Shown here: positions 45,401 through 58,957 of the stretch, piece by piece
How the letters are laid out: each line of letters begins with the position of its first letter
How positions within the stretch are numbered: the stretch's first letter is position 1
From: Solen grandis
Taxonomy: Eukaryota; Mollusca; Bivalvia; Adapedonta; Solenidae
Length of the DNA stretch: 64,000 nucleotides
Assembly (NCBI GenBank): GCA_021229015.1
Contig: CM037777.1
Span: 67,756,411-67,820,410, forward strand
Reading direction: 5' to 3'
The notes under the pieces: model-generated
Told to the model about the DNA's origin: nothing
Databases searched by the model: none
The model's input: the letters and a program-made list of their open reading frames with translations, nothing else
Position numbers and translations under genes: made by a program

Positions 45401-46788
45401 AGAAACAAATGACGTCACGTGACGTCATATGACGTCACGACTCAAAATATTTGTAGAAATTCTGCAGAACTGCAAACTGTGTAAGTTTCTACTTTCTATC
45501 TCATCCTGAAGCTCTTTAATCCTAAAATGAAATTTTCGGTCCTATGTTCGAATCTTATTTCAGCCACAGAACTTCGGTCTTTCGGAATTTCGGTTAGCTG
45601 ACAGGATATGCACACCTTTGATTCAAGATGTACCATCTGTGAAAATTTGAAGAAAATCCGACCATAAATGACGGCTGTAGAGCGTAAACACCATTTTTCA
45701 CTATTTTTTGCTGTGACGTCATGTGACGTCATAGGGTGCTGAAGATGCTTTTGTTCAAAAGCGCATACTTTGCTTTCATAACTCTGAAATTTTCATTATT
45801 CTGAACAACTGGCATCATGTCGAAATCATTGCCCAAAAATGAAAATTAAGAAGTATGCTTATGACGTCACATGACTTCATATGACGTCACGACTCAAAAT
45901 TTTTGTAGAAATTCTGCAGAACTGCAAACTGTGTAAGTTTCAACTTTCCATCTCATCCTGAAGCTCTTTTATCCTAAAATGAAATTTTCGGTCCTATGTT
46001 CGAATCTTATTTCAGCCACAGAACTTCGGTCTTTCGGAATTTCGGTTAGCTGACAGGATATGCACACCTTTGATTAAAGATGTACCATCTTTGAAAATTT
46101 GAAGAAAATCCGACCATAAATGACGGCTGTAGAGCGCGAACACCTTTTTTCACTATTTTTAGCTGTGACGTCACATGACGTCATAGGGTGCTGAAGATGC
46201 TTTTGTTCAAAAGCGCATACTTTCCTTTCATAACTCTGAAATTTTCATTATTCTGAACAACTGGCATCATGTCGAAATCATTGCCCTAAAATGAAAATTA
46301 AGAAGTATGCTTATGACGTCACATGACGTCATATGACGTCACGCCTCAAAATATTTGTAGAAATTCTGCAGAACTGCAAACTGTGTAAGTTTCAACTTTC
46401 TATCTCATCCTGAAGCTCTTTTATCCTAAAATGAAATTTTCGGTCCTATGTTCGAATCTTATTTCAGCCACAGAACTTCGGTCTTTCGGAATTTCGGTTA
46501 GCTGACAGGATATGCACACCTTTGATTCAAGATGTACCATCTGTAAAAATTTGAAGAAAATCCGACCATAAATGACGGCTGTAGAGCGCGAACACCATTT
46601 TTCACTATTTTTAGCTGTGACGTCATGTGACGTCATAGGGTGCTGAAAATCATTGAAATCAAAATTTCCTCACGTGACTAATAAGCCATAAAAATTTCAT
46701 CGTCCTAGGACTATTGCAACATATAAAAATAAGCGTTTAGTTAGGAAGAAGAAAAGAATAATAATAATAATAAACATAACAAACCCAA
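45401..46788 (+). mobile_element. Array element E5, headless (starts with TGACGTCA palindrome)
   Basis: No AACTAGA head. After the (TAA)n of E4 the text goes straight to ATGACGTCACGTGACGTCAT (20-bp palindrome, 45409-45428). Three monomers and the 3' module (~46660-46760), then (TAA)n and the hairpin stack. Confidence 0.8.
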
Positions 46789-46986
46789 TAGGACTTTCTG
46801 CTTTAGGCAGAAAGTCCTAATAAGAAGAAGAAGAAGAAGAATAAACAGTACAAACCCAATAGGACTTTCTGCTTTAGGCAGAAAGTCCTAATAAACATAA
46901 CAAACCCAATAGGACTTTCTGCTTTAGGAGAAACCAAAAACATACAAACCCAATAGGACTTTCTGCCGAAAGGGCAGAAAGTCCTA
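46789..46986. repeat. Stack of four terminal hairpins
   Basis: Hairpins at 46789-46819, 46860-46890, 46910-46934 (right arm lost) and 46954-46986. Each begins TAGGACTTTCTGC, has a short loop (TTTAG or CGAAAGG), and is preceded by (TAA)n- or (GAA)n-like text plus A(T/G)(A)AC(A)AACCCAA. Interpreted as the 3' ends of four elements whose bodies were separated from them by later insertions. Confidence 0.9.
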
Positions 46987-49362
46987 ACTAGATCCGGATT
47001 TGGTATCCGCATAATAGCAACGTACCAAACTTTACAGGTGCAAGATCGAGGAAAAAAGGAAAAGGCTAATATGCAATAAAAACATAAAATTTTCGTATAA
47101 AATTTGCACAGATGTTGTAAAATGTTATTTTAAAGCAACTTGTGAAATTTCATACAAATACGACTTGAAATAACATGGGTGGCGTCTTCAAACCCCGGAC
47201 GGCATCAAGTCCCTCACCGATGAGATCTTGAAGTGAATTTTGAAAATGGATTTAAACATCAATATATATCAATGAAATTTGCACAAATGATGTAAAATGC
47301 CATTACAAAGCTACTGGTGAAATTTTATACCTATACGACCAGTAATAAAGCGGGTGGCGCTATAGAACCCTGGATGGCGCATAATCCTGGATGGCGCATT
47401 TAAGTAGAGTATACTGCACTGTACTATACTATATTGATAAAGAATAGAATTGAAACACCATTAAATTATTCGGCGTAGCTGTATAAAATCGATTTCGATG
47501 TTTATTTTTAGACCAAAATCCCCCCTGCAAATCTGCAGAAGTGGACTCGCCCACTTTAACCTGCTGATCATGTAGTATGCGGAGGAGGTGGAAGTTAACC
47601 CATATATTATAATTAACACATACTTTCCTATCAATTAGGGGGTCTTACTTTATCAATACGGATCTAACCAACAAACATTATGAATCTTACATATACAATA
47701 ACATACCTTTGACCCCTTTTTGTAATAAGTACACTTAAACATGTCAGTGTGTACAGAATGTATATAAATAGACTGCATGATCACTATTTTAAGAATACAT
47801 CTGGGTTCGCGGAAATACAGTCTATTATTAGATTGTAGGAGTTCAGTTTGTTTTCCATTTTACGCCGAATATCTTTTTTTAAAGATATTTCTTGTTAGCT
47901 AGTAATATCAATATGATATTAGTAAAAAGTTTATTTTGCAAATGATATCATGACTAATACATATCTGTAAACTTGAAAATGCTTCAATAAAGGTGAAAGC
48001 GAAAGTAGGATAATTTTTGGAAATTCTTACAATTGGGTTTAAATTCGTATTTTTGATGTAACTTCCTTATACTTTAATCAATTTTAAAACTCTAGGTACC
48101 AAAATAATCGTCTTAAAATTCTCTACATCTCACTTGCTTATTGTTTGCACTTATATCGAATGACTTTTAAGATATTAGCCGTACAAATTTGACAACACGG
48201 CAGAATTGCTGAAATTCTAGATGTTTAAATTCTTATTTTTGATGTAACTTCCTTATACTTGGATCAATTTCAAAACTTTAGGTACCCAAATAATCGTCTC
48301 AATATTCTTTAAATTTCACACGCTTCATGTTTACGAATTTTTTTAATACTTTTTGAGATAGAAGCTCTTAAACCTCCTGAAAAATGAAAAAATCACCAAA
48401 GCGACATGCACGAATTTCGTTTTTTTCCATTACTCCATGAATCTTTGGCCAATCATTGAACTTTTAGCATCAAAAGAACGGCCAAACATTTTTCTACAAA
48501 TAATATTCATCATCATATTTTCAAAAATCAAAAGTTTTCGAGATATAAACTGTTAAACACACTGAGGGTTACCGAATTTTTGTTTTTCCGCCATAACTCA
48601 ACCGATTCAACCCCGATCATCAAAAACTAAATATCATCTGAAAGATCTTTCTAAGCACTACAAATTATATGCATAGTGTCTCGATAGAATAGTTACCGTT
48701 TTTGAGATATTTAAGGCCGTAGAAAAACCCGATAATTGATATATGACCTTGACCTTCGGGATTTTCCGGAAACGGAAGTGACATGGCTCCATAGAATCTT
48801 ATACTGCATCTTCAGACAAAATTTCAAGCAAACCATACAAAAAATAAAGCCTACAGGGATTAAAAACCGTTAAGTTTTAATACGAAAGTTTTAATTGCAT
48901 TATGACGTCATGTGACGTCATATGGCGTTCATCTTTTTAGAATGTAAAGAAGACATAGAGACTAATATTTAGTCCAAATCTCAGCTTTCTAGCTTTTCTG
49001 GAAGTGATTTTATACGCATTTGAAATTTGACGTCATTAGTTCGAATCTTGGATTCGCCATAAAACATTTGCCTTTTCGAATTTGGAAAAACGGACGCCGG
49101 GATGCACAACTAGAGCCTAACATACGCATTTTGTGAAATTTTGATGAAAATCGGTCCATTAATAATGGCTCTGGACAGTTTACAAACTTTTGTAGCATAT
49201 GTCAATTGTGACGTCACATGACGTCAAAAACACATAAAAATCATAGAAATCAAAATTTCCTCACGTGACTAATAAGCCATAAAAATTTCATCGTCCTAGG
49301 ATTATTGCAACATAGAAAAATAAGCGTTTAGTTAGGAAGAAAAAAAGAATAATAATAATAAT
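46986..49362 (+). mobile_element. Array family H element
   Basis: Head AACTAGATC + stem CGGAT-ttggt-ATCCG + CATAATAGC, directly joined to the last hairpin of the stack. The body has a ~180-bp duplicated block (47090-47400, GGGTGGCG), unassigned sequence (47400-48000), blocks like family F (48590-48740, GACCTTGACCTT) and one diverged TGACGTCA monomer (48900-49225), then the shared 3' module (49245-49345). Its terminal hairpin is not in the window. Confidence 0.75.
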
Positions 49363-51015
49363 AACTAGATTTCATTCGTTGATACGAATGATAGGACTTT
49401 CTGCTAAAATTGAAAAATATTAAGATTAATTCCGTTAGAAAGAATATATATTAAATTCTCTACCCTTTACTCTTTTATTTTTTTTTCGTATGGACTTCTT
49501 TTAGCTTTGATGTCACGTGACGTCATAGGGTGCTGAAAATTCTTTTGTTCAAAAGCGCATACTCTACTGTCGTAACTCTGAAATTTTCATTATTCTGAAC
49601 AACTGGCATCATGTCAAAATCATTACCCTTAAAATGAAAATTAAGAAGTATGCCTATGACGTCACATGACGTCATATGACGTCACGACTCAAAATATATG
49701 TAGAAATTCTGCAGAACTGCAAACTGTGTAAGTATCAACTTTCTATCTTATCCTGAAGCTCTTTCATCCTAAAATGAAATTTTCGGTCCTATGTTCGAAT
49801 CTTACTTCAGCCACAGAACTTCGGTCTTTCGGAATTTCGGTTGGCTGACAGGATATGCACACCTTAGTTTCAAGATGTACCATCTGTGAAAATTTGAAGT
49901 AAATCCGACCATAAATGACGGCTGTAGAGCGCAAACACCATTTTTTCACTATTTTTAGCTGTGGCGTCATGTGACGTCAAAGGGTGCTGAAGATGCTTTT
50001 ATTCAAAAGCGCATACATTACTGTCATAACTCTGAAATTTTCATTATTCTAAACTGGCATCATGTCGAAATCATTACCCTAAAATGAAAATTAAGAAGTA
50101 TGCCTATGACGTCACATGACGTCATATGACGTTACGACTGAAAATATATGTTGAAATTCTGCAGAACTGCAAACTGTGTAAGTTTCAACTTTCTATCTCA
50201 TCCTGAAGCTCTTTTATCCTATAATGAAATTTTCGGTCCTATGTTCGAATCTTATTTCAGCCACAGAACTTCGGTCTTTCGGAATTTTGGTTAGCTGACA
50301 GGATATGCACACCTTTCATTCAAAATGTACCATCTGTGAAAATTTGAAGAAAATCCGACCATAAATGACGGCTGTAGAGCGCGAACACCATTTTTCACTA
50401 TTTTTAGCTGTGACATCATGTGACGTCATAGGGTGCTGAAGATGCTTTTGTTCAAAAACGCATACTTTACTGTCATATCTCTGAAATTTTCATTACTCTG
50501 AACAACTGGCATCATGTCGAAATCATTGCCCGAAAATGAAAATTTAGAAGTATGCCTATGAAGTCACATGACGTCATATGACGTCACCACTCAAAATATA
50601 TGTAGAAATTCTGCAGAACTGCAAACTGTGTAAGTTTCAACTTTCTATCTCATCCTGAAGCTCTTTAATCCTTAAATGAAATTTTCGGTCCTATGTTCGA
50701 ATCTTATTTCAGCCACAGAACTTCGGTCTTTCGGAATTTAGGTTAGCTGACAAGATATGCACACCTTTGATTCAAGATGTACCATCTGTGAAAATTTGAA
50801 GAAAATCCGACGATAAATGACGGCTGTAGAGCGCGAACACCATTTTTCACTATTTTTAGCTGTGACGTCATATGACGTCATAGGGTGCTGAAAATCATTG
50901 AAATCAAAATTTCCTCACGTGACTAATACGCCATAAAAATTTCATCGTCCTAGGACTATTGCAACATATAAAAATAAGCGTTTAGTTAGGAAGAAGAAAA
51001 GAATAATAATAATAA
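49363..51015 (+). mobile_element. Array element E6, near copy of E1
   Basis: Head with TGAT loop and the same body as 35838-37483, including the atypical TTTTCGTATGGACTTC leader and three monomers; small indels separate them. 3' module at 50905-51005. Confidence 0.9.
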
Positions 51016-51838
51016 AAAATGACGTCACGTGACGTCATATGACGTTTATTTTCACATAATTGTTAAGACTCCCAGAGACCTACTAACTGACAAAATTTCA
51101 ACTTTCTATCTCAAATAGGACAGTTTTTATAAGCATTTAAAAATTGACGTCCTTGGTTCGAATCTTTGATCCGCCATAGATGCTTGGACTTTTCGAATTT
51201 TGAAAAACCGGACACCGGTATACACAATAAGAACGTAATATACACATTCTGTGAAAATTTGATGAAAATCGGCCCATTAATAATGGCTCTGGACCGTGTA
51301 CAAAATTTTTAAATTTTCATTGCCCTTCGACAATTCAATATATAGAAATACTCTTGTTAATATTAGAAATACATTATCATATAATGACGTCACGTGACGT
51401 CATATGACATTTATTTTCACAAAATGTTTAAGACTCTTAGGGACCTATATACTGACCAAATATCACTTTTCTATCTCAAAAAGGACCGATTTTATAAGCA
51501 TTTAAAAATTTACGACCTTGGTTCGAATCTTGGATTCGCTATAGAACCATGGACTTTTCGAATTTTGAAAAACGGACACCGGGATGCACAACTAGAACTT
51601 AATATACACAATCTGTGAAAATTTGATGAAAATCGGTTCACAAACAATTGCTGTAGACCGCGTACAAACTTTTGTAGCATATTTCAAATGTGACGTCATA
51701 TGACGTCATAGGCATATGAAAATCATAGAAATCAAAATTTCCTGACGTGGCTAATAAGTCATAGAAATTTCATCGTCCTAGGAGTATTGCAACATAGAAA
51801 AATAAGCGTTTAGTTAGGAAGAAAAAAAGAATAATAAT
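51016..51838 (+). mobile_element. Array element E7, headless, diverged monomers
   Basis: Begins after (TAA)n with the same ATGACGTCACGTGACGTCAT palindrome as 45409. Two diverged monomers (GGTTCGAATCTT near 51156 and 51518; ACGGACACCGG). 3' module at 51735-51832. Confidence 0.8.
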
Positions 51839-54642
51839 AACTAGATGTCATTCGTGAAAACGAATGATAGGACTTTCTGCAAGCTGTGTTAATGCAAAAA
51901 GCAGGAGATAGAAGTTTCATGTAATGACTCACCTCTGGTAGTATTTCATGTTCATGCTGAACAATTGACATTATATTCCGAAATCAGTGCAAATGATAAG
52001 AACTAAGTATTAGTCTGTGACGTAACATGATGTCATATGACGTAAGGACATGACTGCAAACTTGATTTCTAGTTTAAAGGTCCTATGTTCGAATCTTACT
52101 TCAGCCACAATACTTCGGTTTTTAGGAATTAAGGTTAGCTGACAAAATATTCACACCTTAGTTGCAAAATGTACCATCTGTAAAAATTTGAAGAAAATCT
52201 TATCATAAATGACGGCTGTAGAGCGCGAATACCATTTTTCACTATTTTCAGCTTTGACGTCAGGTGACGTCATAGGGTGCTGAAAATACTGTTGCTCAAA
52301 AGCGCATACTTTACTGTAATAACTCTGAAATTTTCATTATTCTGAACAACTGGCATCATGTCGAAATCATTGCCCCAAATTAAAATTAAGTGGTATTCAT
52401 ATGACATCCTATGACGTCACGATTCAAAATATTTGTAGAAATGCTGCAGAACTGCAAACTGTGTAAGTTTCAACTTTCTATCTCATCCTGAAGTTCTTTA
52501 ATCCTAAAATGAAATTTTCGGTCCTATGTTCGAGTCTTTTTTTCAGCAACAGAACTTCGGTTTTTTGGAATTTCGGTTAACTGACAGGATATGAACACCT
52601 TAGTTTCAAGATGTACAATCTGTAAAAAATTTGAAGAAAATCTGACCATAAATGGCGGCTGTAGAGCGTTAAAACCATTTTTCACTATTTTTAGCTCAGA
52701 CGTCACATGACGTCATAGGGTGCTGAAAATGCTTTTGTTCAAAAGTACATACTTTGTTGTCATAACTCTGAAATTTTCATTATTCTGAACAACTGGCATC
52801 ATGTCGAAATAATTGCTCTAAAATGAAAATTACGAAGTATGCTTATGACATCACATGACGTCATATGACCTCATAACGCAAAACATATGTAGAAATTCTG
52901 CAGAACTGCAAACTGTGTAAGTTTCAACTTTCTATCTCATCCTGAAGCTCTTTAATCCAAAAATGAAATTTTCGGTCCTATGTTCGAATCTTATTTCAGC
53001 CACAGAACTTCGGTCTTTCTGAATTTCGGTTAGCTGACATGATATGCACACCTTAGTTTCAAGATGTACAATCTGTGAAAATTTGAAGAAAATCCGACCA
53101 TAAATGGTGGCTGTAGAGCGTGAACACCATTTTTCATTATTTTTAGCTCTGACGTCACATGACGTCAAAGGGTGCTGAAAATTCTTTTGTTCAAAAGCGT
53201 ATACTTTACTTTCATAACTCTGAAATTTTCATTATTCTGAACAACTGGCATCATGTCGAAATCATTGCCCTAATATGAAAATTAAGAAGTATACTTATGA
53301 CGTCACATGACGTCCTATGACGTCACGACTCAAAATATATGTAGAAATTCTGTCGCACTACAAACTGTGTAAGTTTCAACTTTCTGTCTCATTCTGAAGC
53401 TCTTTAATCCTAAAATGAAATTTTCGGTCCTATGTTCGAATCTTATTTCAGCCACAGAACTTCGGTCTTTCGGAATTTCGGTTAGCTGACAGGATATGCA
53501 CACCTTAGTTTCAAGATGTACCATCTGTGAAAATTTGAAGAAAATCCGACCATAAATGACGGCTGTAGAGCGCAAACACCATTTTTCACTATTTTTAGCT
53601 GTGACGTCATGTGACGTCATAGGGTGCTGAAGATGCTTTTGTTCAAAAGCGCATACGTTAGTTTCATAACTCTTAAGTTTTCATTATTCTGAACAACTGG
53701 CATCATGTCGAAATCATTGCCCTAATATGAAAATTAAGAAGTATGCTTATGACGTCACATGACGTCATATGACGTTCCGACTCCAAAATTTTGTAGAAAT
53801 ATAGCAGAACTGCAAACTGTGTAAGTTTAAACTTTCTATCTCATCCTGAAGCTCTTTAATCCTAAAATGAAATTTTCGGTCCTATGTTCGAATCTTATTT
53901 CAGCCACAGAACTTCGGTCTTTCGGAATTTCGGTTAGTGACAGGATATGCACACCTTTGATTCAAGATGTACCATCTGTGAAAATTTGAAGAAAATCCGA
54001 CCATAAATGACGGCTGTAGAGCGCGAACACCATTTTTCACTATTTTTAGCTGTGACGTCATGTGACGTCATAGGGTGCTGAAGATGCTTTTGTTCAAAAG
54101 CGCATACTTTACTTTCATAACTCTGAAATTTTCATTATTCTGAACAACTGGCATCATGTCAAAATCATTGCCCTAAAATGAAAATTAAGAAGTATGCTTA
54201 TGACGTCACATGACGTCATATGACGTTCTGACTGAAAATATTTGTAGAAATTCTGCAGAACTGCAAACTGTGTAAGTTTCAACTTTCTATCTCATCCTGA
54301 AGCTCTTTAATCCTAAAATGAAATTTTCGGTCCTATGTTCGAATCTTATTTCAGCCACAGAACTTCGGTCTTTCGGAATTTCGGTTAGCTGACAGGATAT
54401 GCACACCTTTGATTCAAGATGTACCATCTGTGAAAATTTGAAGAAAATCCGACCATAAATGACGGCTGTAGAGCGCGAACACCATTTTTCACTATTTTTA
54501 GCTGTGACGTCATGTGACGTCATAGGGTGCTGAAAATCATTGAAATCAAAATTTCCTCACGTGACTAATAAGCCATAAAAATTTCATCGTCCTAGGTCCA
54601 TTGCAACATATTAAAATAAGCGTTTAGTTAGGAAGAAGAAAA

Positions 54643-54679
<37 letters not shown>

Positions 54680-54693
54680 CAGTACAAACCCAA
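51839..54693 (+). mobile_element. Array element E8 (6 monomers)
   Basis: Head with GAAA loop, divergent first monomer, five standard monomers, 3' module 54542-54640, then (TAA)12-like tract. Repeated almost exactly 2952 bp further on (54792). One monomer (about 53820-54060) has a small deletion that breaks its ORF. Confidence 0.9.
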
Positions 54694-54792
54694 TAGGACT
54701 TTCTGCTTTAGGCAGAAAGTCCTAATAATAAGAAGAAGAAGAATAAACAGTACAAACCCAATAGGACTTTCTGCTTTAGGCAGAAAGTCCTA
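54694..54792. repeat. Stack of two terminal hairpins
   Basis: 54694-54724 and 54762-54792, both TAGGACTTTCTGC-TTTAG-GCAGAAAGTCCTA, separated by ATAATAAGAAGAAGAAG and AAACAGTACAAACCCAA. The second is joined directly to the next AACTAGATG head. Confidence 0.95.
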
Positions 54793-57614
54793 ACTAGATG
54801 TCATTCGTGAAAACGAATGATAGGACTTTCTGCAAGCTGTGTTAATGCAAAAAGCAGGAGATAGAAGTTTCATGTAATGACTCACCTCTGGTAGTATTTC
54901 ATGTTCATGCTGAACAATTGACATTATATTCCGAAATCAGTGCAAATGATAAGAACTAAGTATTAGTCTGTGACGTAACATGATGTCATATGACGTAAGG
55001 ACATGACTGCAAACTTGATTTCTAGTTTAAAGGTCCTATGTTCGAATCTTACTTCAGCCACAATACTTCGGTTTTTAGGAATTAAGGTTAGCTGACAAAA
55101 TATTCACACCTTAGTTGCAAAATGTACCATCTGTAAAAATTTGAAGAAAATCTTATCATAAATGACGGCTGTAGAGCGCGAATACCATTTTTCACTATTT
55201 TCAGCTTTGACGTCAGGTGACGTCATAGGGTGCTGAAAATACTGTTGCTCAAAAGCGCATACTTTACTGTAATAACTCTGAAATTTTCATTATTCTGAAC
55301 AACTGGCATCATGTCGAAATCATTGCCCCAAATTAAAATTAAGTGGTATTCATATGACATCCTATGACGTCACGATTCAAAATATTTGTAGAAATGCTGC
55401 AGAACTGCAAACTGTGTAAGTTTCAACTTTCTATCTCATCCTGAAGTTCTTTAATCCTAAAATGAAATTTTCGGTCCATGTTCGAGTCTTTTTTTCAGCA
55501 ACAGAACTTCGGTTTTTTGGAATTTCGGTTAACTGACAGGATATGAACACCTTAGTTTCAAGATGTACAATCTGTAAAAAATTTGAAGAAAATCTGACCA
55601 TAAATGGCGGCTGTAGAGCGTTAAAACCATTTTTCACTATTTTTAGCTCAGACGTCACATGACGTCATAGGGTGCTGAAAATGCTTTTGTTCAAAAGTAC
55701 ATACTTTGTTGTCATAACTCTGAAATTTTCATTATTCTGAACAACTGGCATCATGTCGAAATAATTGCTCTAAAATGAAAATTACGAAGTATGCTTATGA
55801 CATCACATGACGTCATATGACCTCATAACGCAAAACATATGTAGAAATTTTGCAGAACTGCAAACTGTGTAAGTTTCAACTTTCTATCTCATCCTGAAGC
55901 TCTTTAATCCAAAAATGAAATTTTCGGTCCTATGTTCGAATCTTATTTCAGCCACAGAACTTCGGTCTTTCGGAATTTCGGTTAGCTGACAGGATATGCA
56001 CACCTTAGTTTCAAGATGTACAATCTGTGAAAATTTGAAGAAAATCCGACCATAAATGGTGGCTGTAGAGCGTGAACACCATTTTTCATTATTTTTAGCT
56101 CTGACGTCACATGACGTCAAAGGGTGCTGAAAATTCTTTTGTTCAAAAGCGTATACTTTACTTTCATAACTCTGAAATTTTCATTATTCTGAACAACTGG
56201 CATCATGTCGAAATCATTGCCCTAATATGAAAATTAAGAAGTATACTTATGATGTCACATGACGTCCTATGACGTCACGACTCAAAATATATGTAGAAAT
56301 TCTGTCGCACTACAAACTGTGTAAGTTTCAACTTTCTGTCTCATTCTGAAGCTCTTTAATCCTAAAATGAAATTTTCGGTCCTATGTTCGAATCTTATTT
56401 CAGCCACAGAACTTCGGTCTTTCGGAATTTCGGTTAGCTGACAGGATATGCACACCTTAGTTTCAAGATGTACCATCTGTGAAAATTTGAAGAAAATCCG
56501 ACCATAAATGACGGCTGTAGAGCGCAAACACCATTTTCCACTATTTTTAGCTGTGACGTCATGTGACGTCATAGGGTGCTGAAGATGCTTTTGTTCAAAA
56601 GCGCATACTTTAGTTTCATAACTCTGAAGTTTTCATTATTCTGAACAACTGGCATCATGTCGAAATCATTGCCCTAATATGAAAATTAAGAAGTATGCTT
56701 ATGACGTCACATGACGTCATATGACGTTCCGACTCCAAAATTTTGTAGAAATATAGCAGAACTGCAATCTGTGTAAGTTTCAACTTTCTATATCATCCTG
56801 AAGCTCTTTAATCCTAAAATGAAATTTTCGGTCCTATGTTCGAATCTTATTTCAGCCACAGAACTTCGGTCTTTCGGAATTTCGGTTAGCTGACAGGATA
56901 TGCACACCTTTGATTCAAGATGTACCATCTGTGAATATTTGAAGAAAATCCGACCATAAATGACGGCTGTAGAGCGCGAACACCATTTTTCACTATTTTT
57001 AGCTGTGACGTCATGTGACGTCATAGGGTGCTGAAGATGCTTTTGTTCAAAAGCGCATACTTTACTTTCATAACTCTGAAATTTTCATTATTCTGAACAA
57101 CTGGCATCATGTCAAAATCATTGCCCTAAAATGAAAATTAAGAAGTATGCTTATGACGTCACATGACGTCATATGACGTTCTGACTTAAAATATTTGTAG
57201 AAATTCTGCAGAACTGCAAACTGTGTAAGTTTCAACTTTCTATCTCATCCTGAAGCTCTTTAATCCTAAAATGAAATTTTCGGTCCTATGTTCGAATCTT
57301 ATTTTAGCCACAGAACTTCGGTCTTTCGGAATTTCGGTTAGCTGACAGGATATGCACACCTTTGATTCAAGATGTACCATCTGTGAAAATTTGAAGAAAA
57401 TCCGACCATAAATGACGGCTGTAGAGCGCGAACACCATTTTTCACTATTTTTAGCTGTGACGTCATGTGACGTCATAGGGTGCTGAAAATCATTGAAATC
57501 AAAATTTCCTCACGTGACTAATAAGCCATAAAAATTTCATCGTCCTAGGTCCATTGCAACATATTAAAATAAGCGTTTAGTTAGGAAGAAGAAAAGAATA
57601 ATAATAATAATAAT
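54792..57614 (+). mobile_element. Array element E9, near-identical to E8
   Basis: Same head, same six monomers and 3' module as 51839-54640, with only a handful of differences. A recent duplication. Confidence 0.9.
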
Positions 57615-58373
57615 AACTAGATGTCATTCGTTTAAACGAATGATAGGACTTTCTGCAACATCTGCTTTATATAGTATATATAGAAGATGACATAATAGAT
57701 AATCTGTCCAAATTGCAACTTTCTATCTCCTCTATTTCTATATAAAATAGCACAAATAGAACACATTCTGTGAATTTTAATAAAAGTCCGCCCATATCTT
57801 GCACATGTAGTTTACATACAACATTTATACTATGTCATATGACATGAAAGAAAAATGAAACAGTGTTCAAATGTAAGTTTCTAACTTTCATCACACATAG
57901 AATTTCATCACTCCAGCTCAGTTGTAACCTTGTTTAATTTTAGCCTCATTAGGAAGAAGTATTGAATATTTGTATAGTGCTATATCCTTTCGACACCTGT
58001 AACGTAGTTAATCGTATTTAGCGATTTTGGCGTGTTTGGGCTTCCGTAGTTTTGCCATAAATTCCTGGAATTTCGAACTATGGTGATATTTTGAAAGGTA
58101 ACATCCCAGCCTACAAACTGATGCAATATGAATATCGTTAGCATAACAATGCAGTTTTTAGATGGTCTAAAATGTGGGGCTGCGTGTGAATTTTTCAAGG
58201 CTTGCAAACTGCTCGCTAGCTACATAGTGTTGCAAATACGGATTTTTTCTTGTGCCGTTGTACATGTATTAACTTCAATGCTTATTTTGGAAACAGTCAA
58301 CATTCGACAAAAAACAACAACAACAACAACAACAAAAAAAAAAAAATCAAGATATAGCCCATCAATTGCAATT

Positions 58374-58424
<51 letters not shown>

Positions 58425-58957
58425 TCGTTGCGCAACTATTTTAGCTTGGTGACCCCTGCGCGTGACCTTTTCCATATTTTTATGATGCATGATTATGAAA
58501 TATCTTATTCTCCATGTAACTTTCTTATATGAAGTCCAATTTCAATAAACTTGGTACCGTTAGAAAGCTCTTAAAACATGCTACATTTTACATGCATAAT
58601 GTATAAACTTATCTTCAGTCGTTTCTGAGATATTGACTGTTAAACCTCAAGAAAACAGCATATTATCAGCAAAATTAGCTTCATTTCATTTAGTTTTTTT
58701 GCTTATAACTTTGTATTGCGTAAACCAATTTTAATAAACTAAATATCTTTGGAAACGTCAATTATTCAGCTATAATTCGTATTCATACATATATTTACAA
58801 AAATCGATATTTATTGAGATATGGCTACATATATGCAGTAGGGGTGAAATCAAAATTTCCTCACGTGCCTAATAACCCATAAACATTTCATCGTCCTAGG
58901 ACTATTGCAACATATTAAAATAAGCGTTTAGTTAGGAAGAAGAAAAGAATAATAATA
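57615..58957 (+). mobile_element. Array element E10, near copy of E4
   Basis: Head with TTAA loop and the body of 44078-45400. The T tract has grown to ~43 nt (58378-58421) and an (ACA)n has appeared near 58315. 3' module from ~58850. Confidence 0.9.
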
